Shown: positions 32,923-41,800 of the stretch, one piece after another
Layout: each line of letters opens with the position of its first letter
Numbering within the stretch: position 1 is the stretch's first letter
Assembly: GCA_003244045.1 (NCBI GenBank)
Contig: QHBU01000196.1
Location: 1 to 56,403 of the forward strand
Origin: Candidatus Aeolococcus gillhamiae
GTDB taxonomy: Bacteria; Chloroflexota; Dormibacteria; Aeolococcales; Aeolococcaceae
Direction of reading: 5' to 3'
Length of the DNA: 56,403 nt
Made by a program: the position numbers and the translations under genes
The notes under the pieces: generated by a model
The model's input: the letters and a program-made list of their open reading frames with translations, nothing else
What the model was told of the DNA's origin: nothing
The model's database searches: none

Positions 32923-33398
32923 TTAATCGCCGATAGAGTGGCTTTGGCGGTAGCTCTGAGCTAGGTAAATGGCCCCGATGTGCGGCAGGCTCGTAATGCG
33001 CGCAGACCTGATCCAGTCGAGTAGCTCTCGGCTCGGCCGGTATCGATGTCATATGTGCCGAGGGGAATGATGGTCTCAGCCGTAAGCCCGGTCTCCTCCA
33101 GCAGTTCTCGCCGGCAGGTCTCCTCCGCCGACGTCTCGTCGTCCAGCATCCCCGCAGGGAGCTCCCAGGTGAATTTCTCAACGGCCGGGCGGAACTGACG
33201 AACCAACGGCACTCTCAGGCTGGGCGTGACGGCGTACACCTTCACATAAGGCAGCGTTCCAACGGCGTAGTACGTGTGCTGACCCGTCGACCAAGGGAAA
33301 AAGACGTCCTTCTCCACCACCGTGAACCAAGGCGACACAACGGTGTCACGACGGGCGATGACCCGCGGCGCGTTCGGCTCGCCCCCCTCCGGCTCCAC
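32923..33398 (-). pseudogene. NUDIX hydrolase with internal deletion and frameshift
   Basis: GTG 33398 opens a Nudix protein of the ADP-sugar pyrophosphatase type: YVKVYAVTPSLRVPLVRQFR, then WELPAGMLDDETSAEETCRR and ELLEETGL. The Nudix box keeps REL-x-EETGL, but the first Glu is shifted by one (Thr at the canonical site). The frame reads GTYDIDTGRAES and then noise to a stop at 32961. A second frame over the same bases reads RELLDWIRSARITSLPHIGA and IYLAQSYRQ, ending 32923, which matches the usual C-terminal helix of this family. About 35-40 codons between the two are missing, so an out-of-frame deletion has destroyed the middle. Confidence 0.65.
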
Positions 33399-33400
33399 CG

Positions 33401-33829
33401 TTAGTTGGTAGGCGTCGCGAACCTGGCGACGGTGGCACCGATGCTGAGCGGCACGTCGAGCGCGAACATCACCAGCATCAGGCTGAGGATGAGTAGCGGG
33501 GTGCCGCTGACGTGGTTGTGGATGAACGAGAACTCGATCATGCCGGCGATGACCGCGTAGGCGAGCAGCGCCCACCGTGCCACGCGGAAGAACAGCGCCC
33601 AGGCGAATCCGCGGCGACGCGCCAGAAGGAGCACGCTGACCACGAAAAGCGCGGCGCTGGCGACCAGCAGCGCCACGGGCAGCGCGTAGGAATCGGCGGT
33701 GCGGAACGTCGCTACCATGTAGATGCCGCCGGTGAGGACTGCACCCAAGGACAGCACAGTGAGCAGTGTGACCGGCGGGAACGGCCGCTCCGCGGTTTTG
33801 GGCGCAGCACCCAGCGCCTGCGTGGTCAT
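33401..33829 (-). CDS. Small four-helix membrane protein, unknown function
   Basis: 142 residues with four hydrophobic segments: VTLLTVLSLGAVLTGGIYMV, ALPVALLVASAALFVVSVLL, ALFFRVARWALLAYAVIAG and PLLILSLMLVMFALDVPLSI. A conserved-looking FSFIHNHVSG loop lies between helices 3 and 4. It overlaps the previous membrane-protein gene by 4 bp (ATGA), so the two are cotranslated and may form a complex. The Nudix remnant begins 3 bp downstream. No family is recognised. Confidence 0.75.
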   Translation of the reverse strand: MTTQALGAAPKTAERPFPPVTLLTVLSLGAVLTGGIYMVATFRTADSYALPVALLVASAALFVVSVLLLARRRGFAWALFFRVARWALLAYAVIAGMIEFSFIHNHVSGTPLLILSLMLVMFALDVPLSIGATVARFATPTN

Positions 33830-34434
33830 TGCGTCGTGAGCCTGGTCATGATCAGCAGCGTCGCCACCTGCATCACCCCCGTGATTCCCGCGGAATAGAT
33901 GAAGCGGCGCATGAGCCGGCCGATCACCTCGCCGTCGGGCCGCGGCTTGTTCATCTCGAAGAGCACGGCGACGTTCGCCGGCTCGAGGAACCCGAGCGCG
34001 ACGGTGGCCATGACTCCGACGACGATGAACGAGGCGACCAGCCAGCCGTGGTTGATGCTGCTGGGATCCAGGTTGCCCAGCCCGAACGCCACCTGGAAGC
34101 CTGAGGCCAGGGTCATGACCACTAGCGTGGGCATGATCAGCACCATCATCGGCATGAACTTGGACGAGAACTCAGCCCGGGCGGGGATCGACAGACGGCC
34201 GAGGATGGGGCCTACGACGAAGCCCACGAAGAGGTCGATCCCCGTCCACAGGCCGCCTCCGGCGACGTGGTAGAACATCAGCGCCCACTGCCAGTTGGCA
34301 GCGATGGCAACGACCAGGAAGGCGAGGATGGCCCCAACGATGGGCAGGCCCTTCAACGGAACGACCTGGATGTGGGGACGTGACCCCGCGGCGGCTTGCG
34401 CCGGTGGCAGCCCTTCGGCGGTCATGACAGCCAT
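33826..34434 (-). CDS. Polytopic membrane protein, CopD/DUF2269-like
   Basis: 202 residues. ATG 34434 is chosen for AAGGAG about 10 nt upstream and because the membrane part is then complete. Four hydrophobic segments: LPIVGAILAFLVVAIAANW, an H-containing helix MFYHVAGGGLWTGIDLFVGF, MVLIMPTLVVMTLASGFQVA and WLVASFIVVGVMATVALGF. The His/Trp/Gly pattern of helix 2 recalls CopD-like and DUF2269-type proteins, some of which bind haem or copper; the resemblance is weak. It pairs with the overlapping small membrane protein downstream. Confidence 0.65.
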   Translation of the reverse strand: MAVMTAEGLPPAQAAAGSRPHIQVVPLKGLPIVGAILAFLVVAIAANWQWALMFYHVAGGGLWTGIDLFVGFVVGPILGRLSIPARAEFSSKFMPMMVLIMPTLVVMTLASGFQVAFGLGNLDPSSINHGWLVASFIVVGVMATVALGFLEPANVAVLFEMNKPRPDGEVIGRLMRRFIYSAGITGVMQVATLLIMTRLTTQ

Positions 34435-34488
34435 TGCGCGGGATCTCCTTGTTCGTTGAACGGCCGTTGAATGGTCCCATGCGGCGCG

Positions 34489-35480
34489 ATGGATCTTCAA
34501 CAGGCCGCCGCCCCAATGATGGCCGAGCCGGAGTCGGTGCGGGTTCACAACCTCGCCGTAGGGCAGGTGGCTGAGTGGCTGGTGTGGACCCGGTTGGTCG
34601 CGACGTCAGGCGGAGACCTTCACGTGTTCCTGCCGCTCGACGACCGCGGCATCGACGGCATCGTCCACCGCATCTCGACCGACGCCTATGCCCGTGTGCA
34701 GGTGAAGGGACGCAGCGTGCACCGCTACCGCGGCATCGAGATCCAGGTGCGCGAGGACGAGCTGGTCGACCATCGGGCGGTGCTGGTGGCGGACGACGTC
34801 GATCTCGCCGGCGTGCAGCTGGGGCCCAACGCGCTGGTGGTGCCCGTGCCCGAGTTTCGCAAGTGGGCTCACCGGCACGTGAATCGAGCCGACATCACCT
34901 ACGACGCGGAGGTGACGCTGCCACCCACGCCGATGAACCAGTGGGCGCCTTTCTGTGTGCCGGTGGACGGGATCGGTGACCGGCTCCTCCCGGGATCGCC
35001 CCTGCAGTGCCGGGGCCACAGAGCGCAGCAGCCGGCAAGCGCCTGGGGTACCGAGCGGAGACGGAGTTGCTGCGGCGCGCGGCCGACTCGCCGCGGCTCA
35101 ACGTGTTCAAGGCCTTTCCAGACCTCGAACCGAACGAGTACTTGATGTACGACATCGAGACGCGCGGACTGATGGGGATCCAGGTGAAGTCGGTGACCTT
35201 TCACGACGACGCGAGCGAGGCACAGGTGTCTGTCTACCGGCCTGCGCTGCGGCCATCGCCGCTTACCTGGTTCGTGATCTTCCTCGAGCCGCCGGGATCG
35301 ACGGCATTCATGGGCCACTGCGCGGTGGCACCGTCGCGCGTGGTTGCCGAGGCTCTGGCCGGCAACGAGGCGCATGGCAAGCTGGCGGTGACCCGGGAGC
35401 TGACCGGCCGCATGGCCCCGTGGCGGGTCGAGCTGGCCGACCTGGGTGCGAGGCTCGTTGAGCTTGCTGCCGGCGTGTGA
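34489..35480 (+). pseudogene. Tandem PD-(D/E)XK nuclease-like protein, frameshifted between domains
   Basis: Two similar domains are read in different frames. Domain 1 (from ATG 34489): LAVGQVAEWLVWTRLVATSG, then PLDDRGIDGIVHRISTDAYA and RVQVKG. Domain 2 (after about 35000): GYRAETELLRRAADSPRLNV, then FKAFPDLEPNEYLMYDIETR and MGIQVKSV. Each has the G-x-AE helix, an Asp strand and a QVK motif, the layout of PDDEXK_5/DUF4365-type restriction-like folds. The frame changes near 34995-35005. It is either one two-domain protein with a single-base error or decay, or two genes with domain 2 starting at GTG 35007. Nuclease activity is inferred only. Confidence 0.65.
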
Positions 35481-35590
35481 TCAGCGGGCTTGCCACATTT
35501 TGAAAGTGACTTACGCACCGATGAATGAAACCCTTGTGCCCCACTGGCGTGGCGTTGGGGGCGTCGACGAGCGAGCTGAGCCGTCCATGA

Positions 35591-35899
35591 ATGAGGCACA
35601 CATATTCGCCCTTGCCCGAACTCTTGGAAGGCAGTGGCACATTTGTCAGTCGCTCCACGTTGCGGAACGGGATGCCGGCCGACTATGGGGCACGCAACCG
35701 GATTTGGCTGTCCCGCCGCCATGGTGGACGTTGGCGCGCGTTAGCCGTAGCAGCACGGGTCGTCGCGATTCTTCCCCGGCTACTCATGGCCGACACACTG
35801 AAGCGTCGGGAATCGCAGGCAACACCTTTCGCCCACGGAATACTCCACGGCTGGCTGTCTATGCCGCACGCGGGGATCCGCTACCACGGGAGCCAATAG
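35591..35899 (+). pseudogene. C-terminal remnant of a family 2 glycosyltransferase
   Basis: The frame contains PADYGARNRIWLSRRHGGRW, then RALAVAARVVAILPRLLMAD and TLKRRESQATPFAHGILHGW. This is the typical tail of bacterial GT2 enzymes (Y-x-x-RN-x-x-W-x-x-RRH, amphipathic helix, then R-RE...-G-x-x-x-G). No GT-A domain precedes it, so it is a leftover of a deleted gene. The 110 bp before it and 290 bp after it show no credible gene. It lies 5' of the disrupted glf gene and suggests that a glycan operon has been partly deleted. Confidence 0.6.
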
Positions 35900-36000
35900 C
35901 GGCGCGCTGGGTGAGATGGGAAGCATGAGCTGGGCGGCCGCGGCTCCTGCATGTAGGCCAATTGACGTTGCTCATGGATACGTAGAATGATGCTCTGCCG

Positions 36001-36035
36001 GCGGTTAGCGGTTAGCGGTTAGCGGTTAGCGGTTA
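36001..36035. repeat. Five-copy 7-bp tandem repeat (GCGGTTA)
   Basis: Five perfect head-to-tail copies of GCGGTTA, followed by GTTTGG, about 155 bp upstream of the glf start. A 7-bp unit is prone to slippage; the array could tune spacing in the glf promoter region. No spacers, so not CRISPR. Confidence 0.9.
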
Positions 36036-36851
36036 GTTTGGAGAACGCGGTCCCCTCGTGCCGTCGTCGGAAGAACCTGGTAACCCCTTGGTCACCCGGC
36101 TTGGCCCATTAGACTGACTACGCATGGGACATTAGGGTCCGAGGCCGGCGGGAAGCGCGCTGAATCGTGCCGAATAGGAGGCCCGCGGTTGTGCTTAGGG
36201 TGGCTGTCGTTGGGAGCGGCTGGGCGGGCGCCGCAGCCGCTAGGGCGCTCCACGACGTCGGGTACGGGGTCGACGTCTACGAGTCGTCGCCAACGGTTGG
36301 CGGTCACAGCCGTGCCGAGCTATTAAACGGCGTCGTCTATGAGCCGAATGGCGCCCACATCTTCCACACTTCTAACGAAGGTGTGGCTGTGTTCGTCCGT
36401 CGGTTCGGGCTAGACCGCCCCTATGCGCATTGCGTTCTTACGCAAGTGGACATTGGGCAAGACGAGAGCGACGAGAAACTACTGTCGTGGCCGCCCCAAG
36501 TCGAGGAGCTCAGGGCACTGCCAGCATGGCCATCCATAGACCGTGAGCTGCAGGCGCTTCCGACTTCTCCTTCCGGCGCCTCTTTCGCCGAATATGCTAC
36601 CTCACTCATGGGTCCGACGCTTTACCGCATGTTTCTTGAGGGCTATACAACTAAACAGTGGGGGCGGTCCCCCTCCGAGCTCTCGAGTTCGTTCGCTCCG
36701 AGAAGAATTGAGCTCCGCCGGGACGGCTACAGGAGGTTGTTTCGGGACCGGTGGGAGTTTTTCTCACCCCACGGCGCTCAGAGCATCGTTGAGCGGATCT
36801 TGGCACCCATCCGGGTTACATGTGGTGTGCACGTCACGGCGAGCGACCTAG

Positions 36852-38154
36852 CAGGGCGCTGAAAAAGGGCTTGACGAGTTAAACAGGAGTGTGGGAGTCT
36901 CGTCTCGACCGTTTTCGAGGAGATCCTGCATGCGTGGCAACACCTTCGAGCAAGTGGCGATGCTGTCGACATTGACCCCGGACGAGTTGGTGCCGAACGA
37001 CCACCCCATTCGGCGGATCAAGGTGATCGTGGAGAAGGCGCTTGCCGAGCTGTCGCCGCAGTTCGACGCGATGTACTCCAGGATCGGGCGTCCCAGCGTG
37101 GCCCCGGAACGGCTCCTCAAGAGTTGCCTGCTGATCGCGCTCTACACGGTCCGGAGCGAGCGGTTGTTCTGCGAACGCCTGCAGTACGACCTGCTCTTCA
37201 AATGGTTCCTCGATATGAACGCCGACGATCCCGGCTTCGATCCCACCACGTTCAGCAAGAATCGGGATCGCCTGATCAAGCACGAGGTGGCTCACCGTTT
37301 TTTCGCGGCCGTGCGTGGGGAGGCGGAGCGCCGCCACCTTTTGTCCGACGAGCACTTCACGGTCGATGGCACGCTGCTGGAGGCGTGGGCGTCAGTGAAG
37401 AGCTTCCGCCCCAACGACGACAAGGACGACGTGACGCCCACGGGCAAGAACCCCGACGTGAGCTTTCACGGCACCCAGCGGAGCAACACGACGCACCATT
37501 CGAGAACCGATCCCGCGGCGCGGCTGGCTCGAAAGAGCAATGGGACCACGGCCAAGATGAGTTACATGGGCCACGCCCTGATGGAGAACCGGCACGGCCT
37601 GGTGGTGGATGTGGAACTGACCCAGGCCGACGGGCACGCGGAGCGGAAGGCGGCCGTGGCCATGCTCACGAGGAGGCGCAAAGAGCGTGGCCCGGGAAGT
37701 CGATGGACACTTGGCGGCGACAAGGGCTACGACACCGCCGACTTCGTGAAGGATGTACGGCGACTGGGGGTGACACCTCATGTGGCCCAGAACACCTCAG
37801 GCCGACGCAGCGCGATTGATGAACGCACGACCAGCCACCCCGGGTACGGAGTGAGCCAGCGCAAACGAAAGCGCGTGGAGGAGATCTTCGGGTGGATGAA
37901 GACAGTGGGCGGCGGTCGCAAGCTGCGCTACATCGGGGAGAAACGCAACGGCATGTGGCTGTCGTTCACCGCGACGGCGTTCAACCTGGTCCGAATGGCC
38001 AGCATCGAGGCGACGCCAACGACCTGAAGAGGGCCGTGGGTGGGGCTATGCCCCCAGCGCCGCCCTCATCGCCCAGGGTTCGGGCCCAAAATCGGCCCAC
38101 CAGGGTGACGAATCCAATGTGCAGAGCCAGGTCGGGGGCTTTTTCAACTCCCTG
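36852..38154 (+). mobile_element. IS5-like insertion sequence, 1303 bp
   Basis: Ends are imperfect terminal inverted repeats: CAGGGCGCTGAAAAAGGGC on the left and CAGGGAGTTGAAAAAGCCC read inward from the right (about 15 of 19 match). They are flanked by a 4-bp direct repeat CTAG (36848-36851 and 38155-38158), as expected of IS5-group elements. One transposase gene fills most of the element. Deleting it with one CTAG restores glf perfectly, so the insertion is recent. Confidence 0.93.
36930..38027 (+). CDS. Transposase of the IS5-like element (DUF772 plus DDE domain)
   Basis: 365 residues. ATG 36930 is preceded by GAGGAG. The N-terminal DUF772 region contains RPSVAPERLLKSCLLIALYT and FKWFLDMNADDPGFD. 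The DDE catalytic domain shows FTVDGTLLEAW (first Asp), LGGDKGYDTADF (second Asp) and KRVEEIFGWMKTVGG (Glu). The reading frame is intact, so the element may still be active. It lies on the same strand as glf. Confidence 0.93.
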   Translation: MRGNTFEQVAMLSTLTPDELVPNDHPIRRIKVIVEKALAELSPQFDAMYSRIGRPSVAPERLLKSCLLIALYTVRSERLFCERLQYDLLFKWFLDMNADDPGFDPTTFSKNRDRLIKHEVAHRFFAAVRGEAERRHLLSDEHFTVDGTLLEAWASVKSFRPNDDKDDVTPTGKNPDVSFHGTQRSNTTHHSRTDPAARLARKSNGTTAKMSYMGHALMENRHGLVVDVELTQADGHAERKAAVAMLTRRRKERGPGSRWTLGGDKGYDTADFVKDVRRLGVTPHVAQNTSGRRSAIDERTTSHPGYGVSQRKRKRVEEIFGWMKTVGGGRKLRYIGEKRNGMWLSFTATAFNLVRMASIEATPTT

Positions 38155-38615
38155 CTAGACAGTCTCGCGCGTGAACACGACTACTTTGTGATTACCGCGC
38201 CGTTGGATGACTTTCTAGGCGAACCAGGGCAGCTCGAGTGGCGTGGGATTCGGATGGAAAGTGTATATACCCCGACCTCAACTTTATCTGGCACTCAGAC
38301 TGCCGGGTATGTAGTCAACCACCCGTCCGTTCACACGACGTATACCCGGACGGTGGAGACAAAGCATGCAACGGGGCAGCGCGTGCTCGGTACCGTTGTC
38401 AGTAGGGAGTTCCCCGGAGCTTCCGGTAGGCACTACCCAGTGCCGACCTTGGACACCGCCAACGAGCGCCGCAACCGCGTCCTCCAGCGTCGCATTCGGG
38501 CGCTCTCGCCGCGTCCGGTTCTATTCCGCGGACGGCTCGCAACTTACGCTTACATCAATCAAGATGAGGCCGTCGCACAGGGATTGGCCGTACCTAACGA
38601 CCTTCAGGACCTGAT

Positions 38616-38741
38616 GTGACCAGGCTCTTGCTGTGGACAGACAGCCCGCCAGAGTGCGGAGGAGGTCCGAGCGGCGTGCCTTTGCTCTTGGCTCATGCCG
38701 CTGGGCACCTTTGGTCGACCAGCCTACGGTGGCCACGGTAG
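38616..38741 (+). pseudogene. Truncated 5' end of a gene after glf (probable glycosyltransferase)
   Basis: GTG 38616 overlaps the glf stop (GTGA), as in an operon, and reads TRLLLWTDSPPECGGGPSGV then PLLLAHAAGHLWSTSLRWP and stops at 41 residues. The start resembles the N-terminal strand and Gly-rich loop of GT-B glycosyltransferases. The rest is missing: the following 140 bp are promoter and leader of the next gene. Probably the truncated next gene of the former glf operon. Confidence 0.5.
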
Positions 38742-38807
38742 CACAAAGACGCCGTACGATTTGTGGAGCGATTTGGGCACTGACCGCGTGTTTGCGCGGC
38801 CGACTCG

Positions 38808-38813
38808 CTACAC
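38808..38813 (+). promoter_or_regulatory. Minus-10 box before the 1075-residue propeller gene
   Basis: TACACT, 67 nt before GTG 38880, identical to the boxes at 16602 and 32340. The -35 region is weak. Confidence 0.5.
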
Positions 38814-38879
38814 TCCCCACCGCGGCCGCGGGGTGCCCAGGTAGAGGCGCTTGGCGCGGACCGCAAGGAAGGGGATCTC

Positions 38880-41800
38880 GTGTTCGTTCAGAAGAACATG
38901 TCGCGTCGGCGTCTGACCGTTGCTGCCGTCATGGGCTTCGCCGTGCTCGGCTCGGCCGCCATCAACCAGGGCGCCTCGGCGCCGGTGGCCTCCACCCTCT
39001 CGTCGACCACCGCCCACACGGCGGCCGCCAAGGCGTGCCCAGACGCGACCACGCTGGTCACCACGGCCCACACCGCCAACTGCGAGCCGACCAACCAGCC
39101 TGAGACCTTCGCAGATCTCGCCTCCAAGGCCAACAGCTACGCCTCTCGCTCGACGGCCCCGTTCAGCTCGGTGGCGCCTGGCGCCTACATGGCGGCCCTG
39201 AAGCAGACGGCCGCGCTGGTCGGGCCCGGCGGCATGCCCGGCAGCGGGCAGACCTGGGCGCCCTACGGAACGGCTCCGCTGTGCGCCCACCAGTCGACCG
39301 GCGGGACGAGCCCATGCCCGGCTGCCGGGCCTGACAACGGCACCTACTCGAACGTGGGCGGCCTCGGCTTCGTCACCCTCTCGGGGCGCGTCACCAGCTT
39401 CGCGTACGACCCGAGCATCGCCGGCCGCTTCTTCGCCTCCCCGACCGCGGGCGGCGTGTTCGAGAGCCTCGACGGCGGCTCCACCTGGCACTCCATCGGC
39501 GACGGCCTGCCCACCCAGGTGGTGGGGGCGATCGCCTACGACGTCCCGCTGCACCGCCTCCTTGTCGGATCGGGTGACAACTCCTTCGGTGGCGATGGCA
39601 TCTCTGGCCATGGCTTCTTCACGAGTGACAACGGCGGGGGTGCCTGGAGCATGTCGACGGGGTTCCCGGACCTGGCGACGACCTTCAAGGTGGTCGTCTC
39701 CCCCGCGGACATCACCGGCAATACGGTCTACGTCGCCAGCAGCAAGGGCCTGTTCAAGTCGAGCAACGGCGGCAACAGCTTCGTCAACGAGAACCTGCCG
39801 ACCACCCCGGCCGGGTACTCGCCGAACTGCGCCGGCGACACCACGACCCCGCTCTGCTTCTTCGCCAACATCGTCACCGACGTCGTCGTCAAGGGCGCCA
39901 TCACCTCCGCCAACGCCGCGGCGGGGTCAGTGATGGCGGTGGTGGGCTGGCGCGCCGGGCAGAGGGCCGACACCCAGGGCAGCTGCACGCTGAACGGCAA
40001 CCCCACCCCCTGCCTGCAGGCGCCGCAGAACGGCATCTACCTGTCCAGCGCGCCGGGAACCGCCGGCAACCCGGGGAGCTTCGTGTTCCAGAACGAGGGC
40101 TCGGGCTCGGCGTCGATGCACGGCTTCGCCGTCAACCAGAAGGTGGGGCGCACCGCGCTGGGCGAGGCCCACGGGGCCGGCCAGAACCAGGACGCAGTGT
40201 ACGCGCTGGTCGAGGACGCCCTCAAGTTCCAGGGCTGCCCCGACGTGCTCGACACGGGAAAGCAGGTTCCGTGCAGCGGCGCCACCGGCACCGGCACCGG
40301 CCTGGCGCTGGCGACCTACCTCGACGGGATGTACGCGTCCTATGACTTCGGGCGCAGCTGGACGAAGATCATGGACTACACGCAGACCAAGTACCTGCAC
40401 ACCAACAGCGCGCTCGTCGGCCAGGCAGGCTACAGCCCCGGCATTCAGAGCTGGTACAACCTCTACGTCGAGCCGGATCCGTCGTTCCACGACATCTACG
40501 GCAACCCGCAGCGCGTGGTGTTCGGGCTCGAGGAGATCTGGGAGAACAACCAGCAGGATCCGTTCCAGCTCGCCGGCCAACCGAACTCGATCCTCCACGA
40601 TCCCTGGCAGGCGCACCAGACGCAGTCGGTCGCCACCGACCCGTGGGTGGTGATCGGGCGGTACTGGAACGCGTGTGCTGCGCTGAACACGGGCGTGCCG
40701 TGCAACTTCAACGCGCAGAACCCGCCGCCGCTGGGCGCGATCACCACCACGCACCCCGACCAGCACGCGGCGCTGTTCGTGCCCGACGGCCAGGGCGGCG
40801 TGACCCTCTTCGCCGGCAGTGACGGCGGGGTGTTCAAGCAGCACGTCGGTCCGGGCGTTGACTTCAACAACAACAACTGGGGCGACGGCAACAACCTCGG
40901 CCTCTACTCGCTGCAGCCGTACGACGCCGAGGTGGCCAACGACGGCACCGTCGTCGCCGGCAACCAGGACAACGGCGAGATGAAGATGCGCCCTGGCGCG
41001 TACGCGGCCGAGATCTACGGCGGTGACGGCTTCTTCACCACCATCGATCCCGCCAACTCCAACAACATCATCGAGGAGTACACGTACGGCGCCGCCAGCG
41101 TCACCAATGACGGCGGCACCACCTGGAACAGCGTGCCCACGACGAGTGATATCACCGGCACGAACGCCGACTGTGGCGGGCCGTCCACGAACCTCTTCGC
41201 GACGCCGATCGAGCAAGACCCGACCATGGGACACCACGTGGTGATCGGCTGCCAGAAGATCAACGAGTCGGTCGACGCGTACAACTCCGCGGGCACGTGG
41301 GTCGCGGTGTACGACCTGGGGACCTACACGCCCCCTGGCGGCTCGAAGGCCATCCCCAACATCCCGTCGGCAGTCGGGGTCCGCGACGCCAACATGTACG
41401 TGGGCTACTGCGGCTACTGCGACGTGGTCACCGGGGGGCTGCCGTTCCACAGCGGGCTGGCCACCAACGTGGGTGGCTCTGCGCCGCCGGCCATCGGCAC
41501 CAGCAACGGCTGGCACATGGCGTCGGCGTTCTGCAGCGGGTGTGGCACGACCAACGGGCTGCTGCCACAGCGGTACATCACGTCGACACAGATCGATCCG
41601 ATCGACCCCAACACGGTGTACGTCACCCTCGGTGGCTATGGCCGGCGCTGGATCCCGCCGGGAGCGCTCGGTGACGCCACCGCCAACGTCGGCACCGGGC
41701 ACATCTTCAAGAGCACGGACCATGGCGAGCACTTCACCGACATCACCGGCAACCTGCCCGACCTCCCCGCCAACTGGACCCTGGTCCACGCCGGCAACCT

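Larger units (their letters stand above)
36191..38619 (+). pseudogene. glf: UDP-galactopyranose mutase, interrupted by an insertion sequence
   Basis: The coding parts 36191-36851 and 38159-38619 join exactly, in frame, when the element and one CTAG copy are removed (codon GAC rebuilt at the junction), giving 373 residues, the normal size. GTG 36191 follows AGGAGG by 9 nt. The FAD-binding N-terminus is VAVVGSGWAGAAAARALHDV, then YESSPTVGGHS and GAHIFHTSNEGV; GYTTKQWGRSP is the conserved mutase loop. The C-terminal part has YFVITAPLDDFLG and TYAYINQDEAV. The enzyme makes UDP-galactofuranose for surface glycans. Base composition is lower in GC than the neighbours, suggesting transfer. As assembled, no full-length protein can be made. 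Confidence 0.92.

Noticed and set aside
36001-36035. Possible telomere-like repeat
   Set aside because: Only five copies, internal to the contig, in a bacterial context; simple microsatellite slippage explains it.
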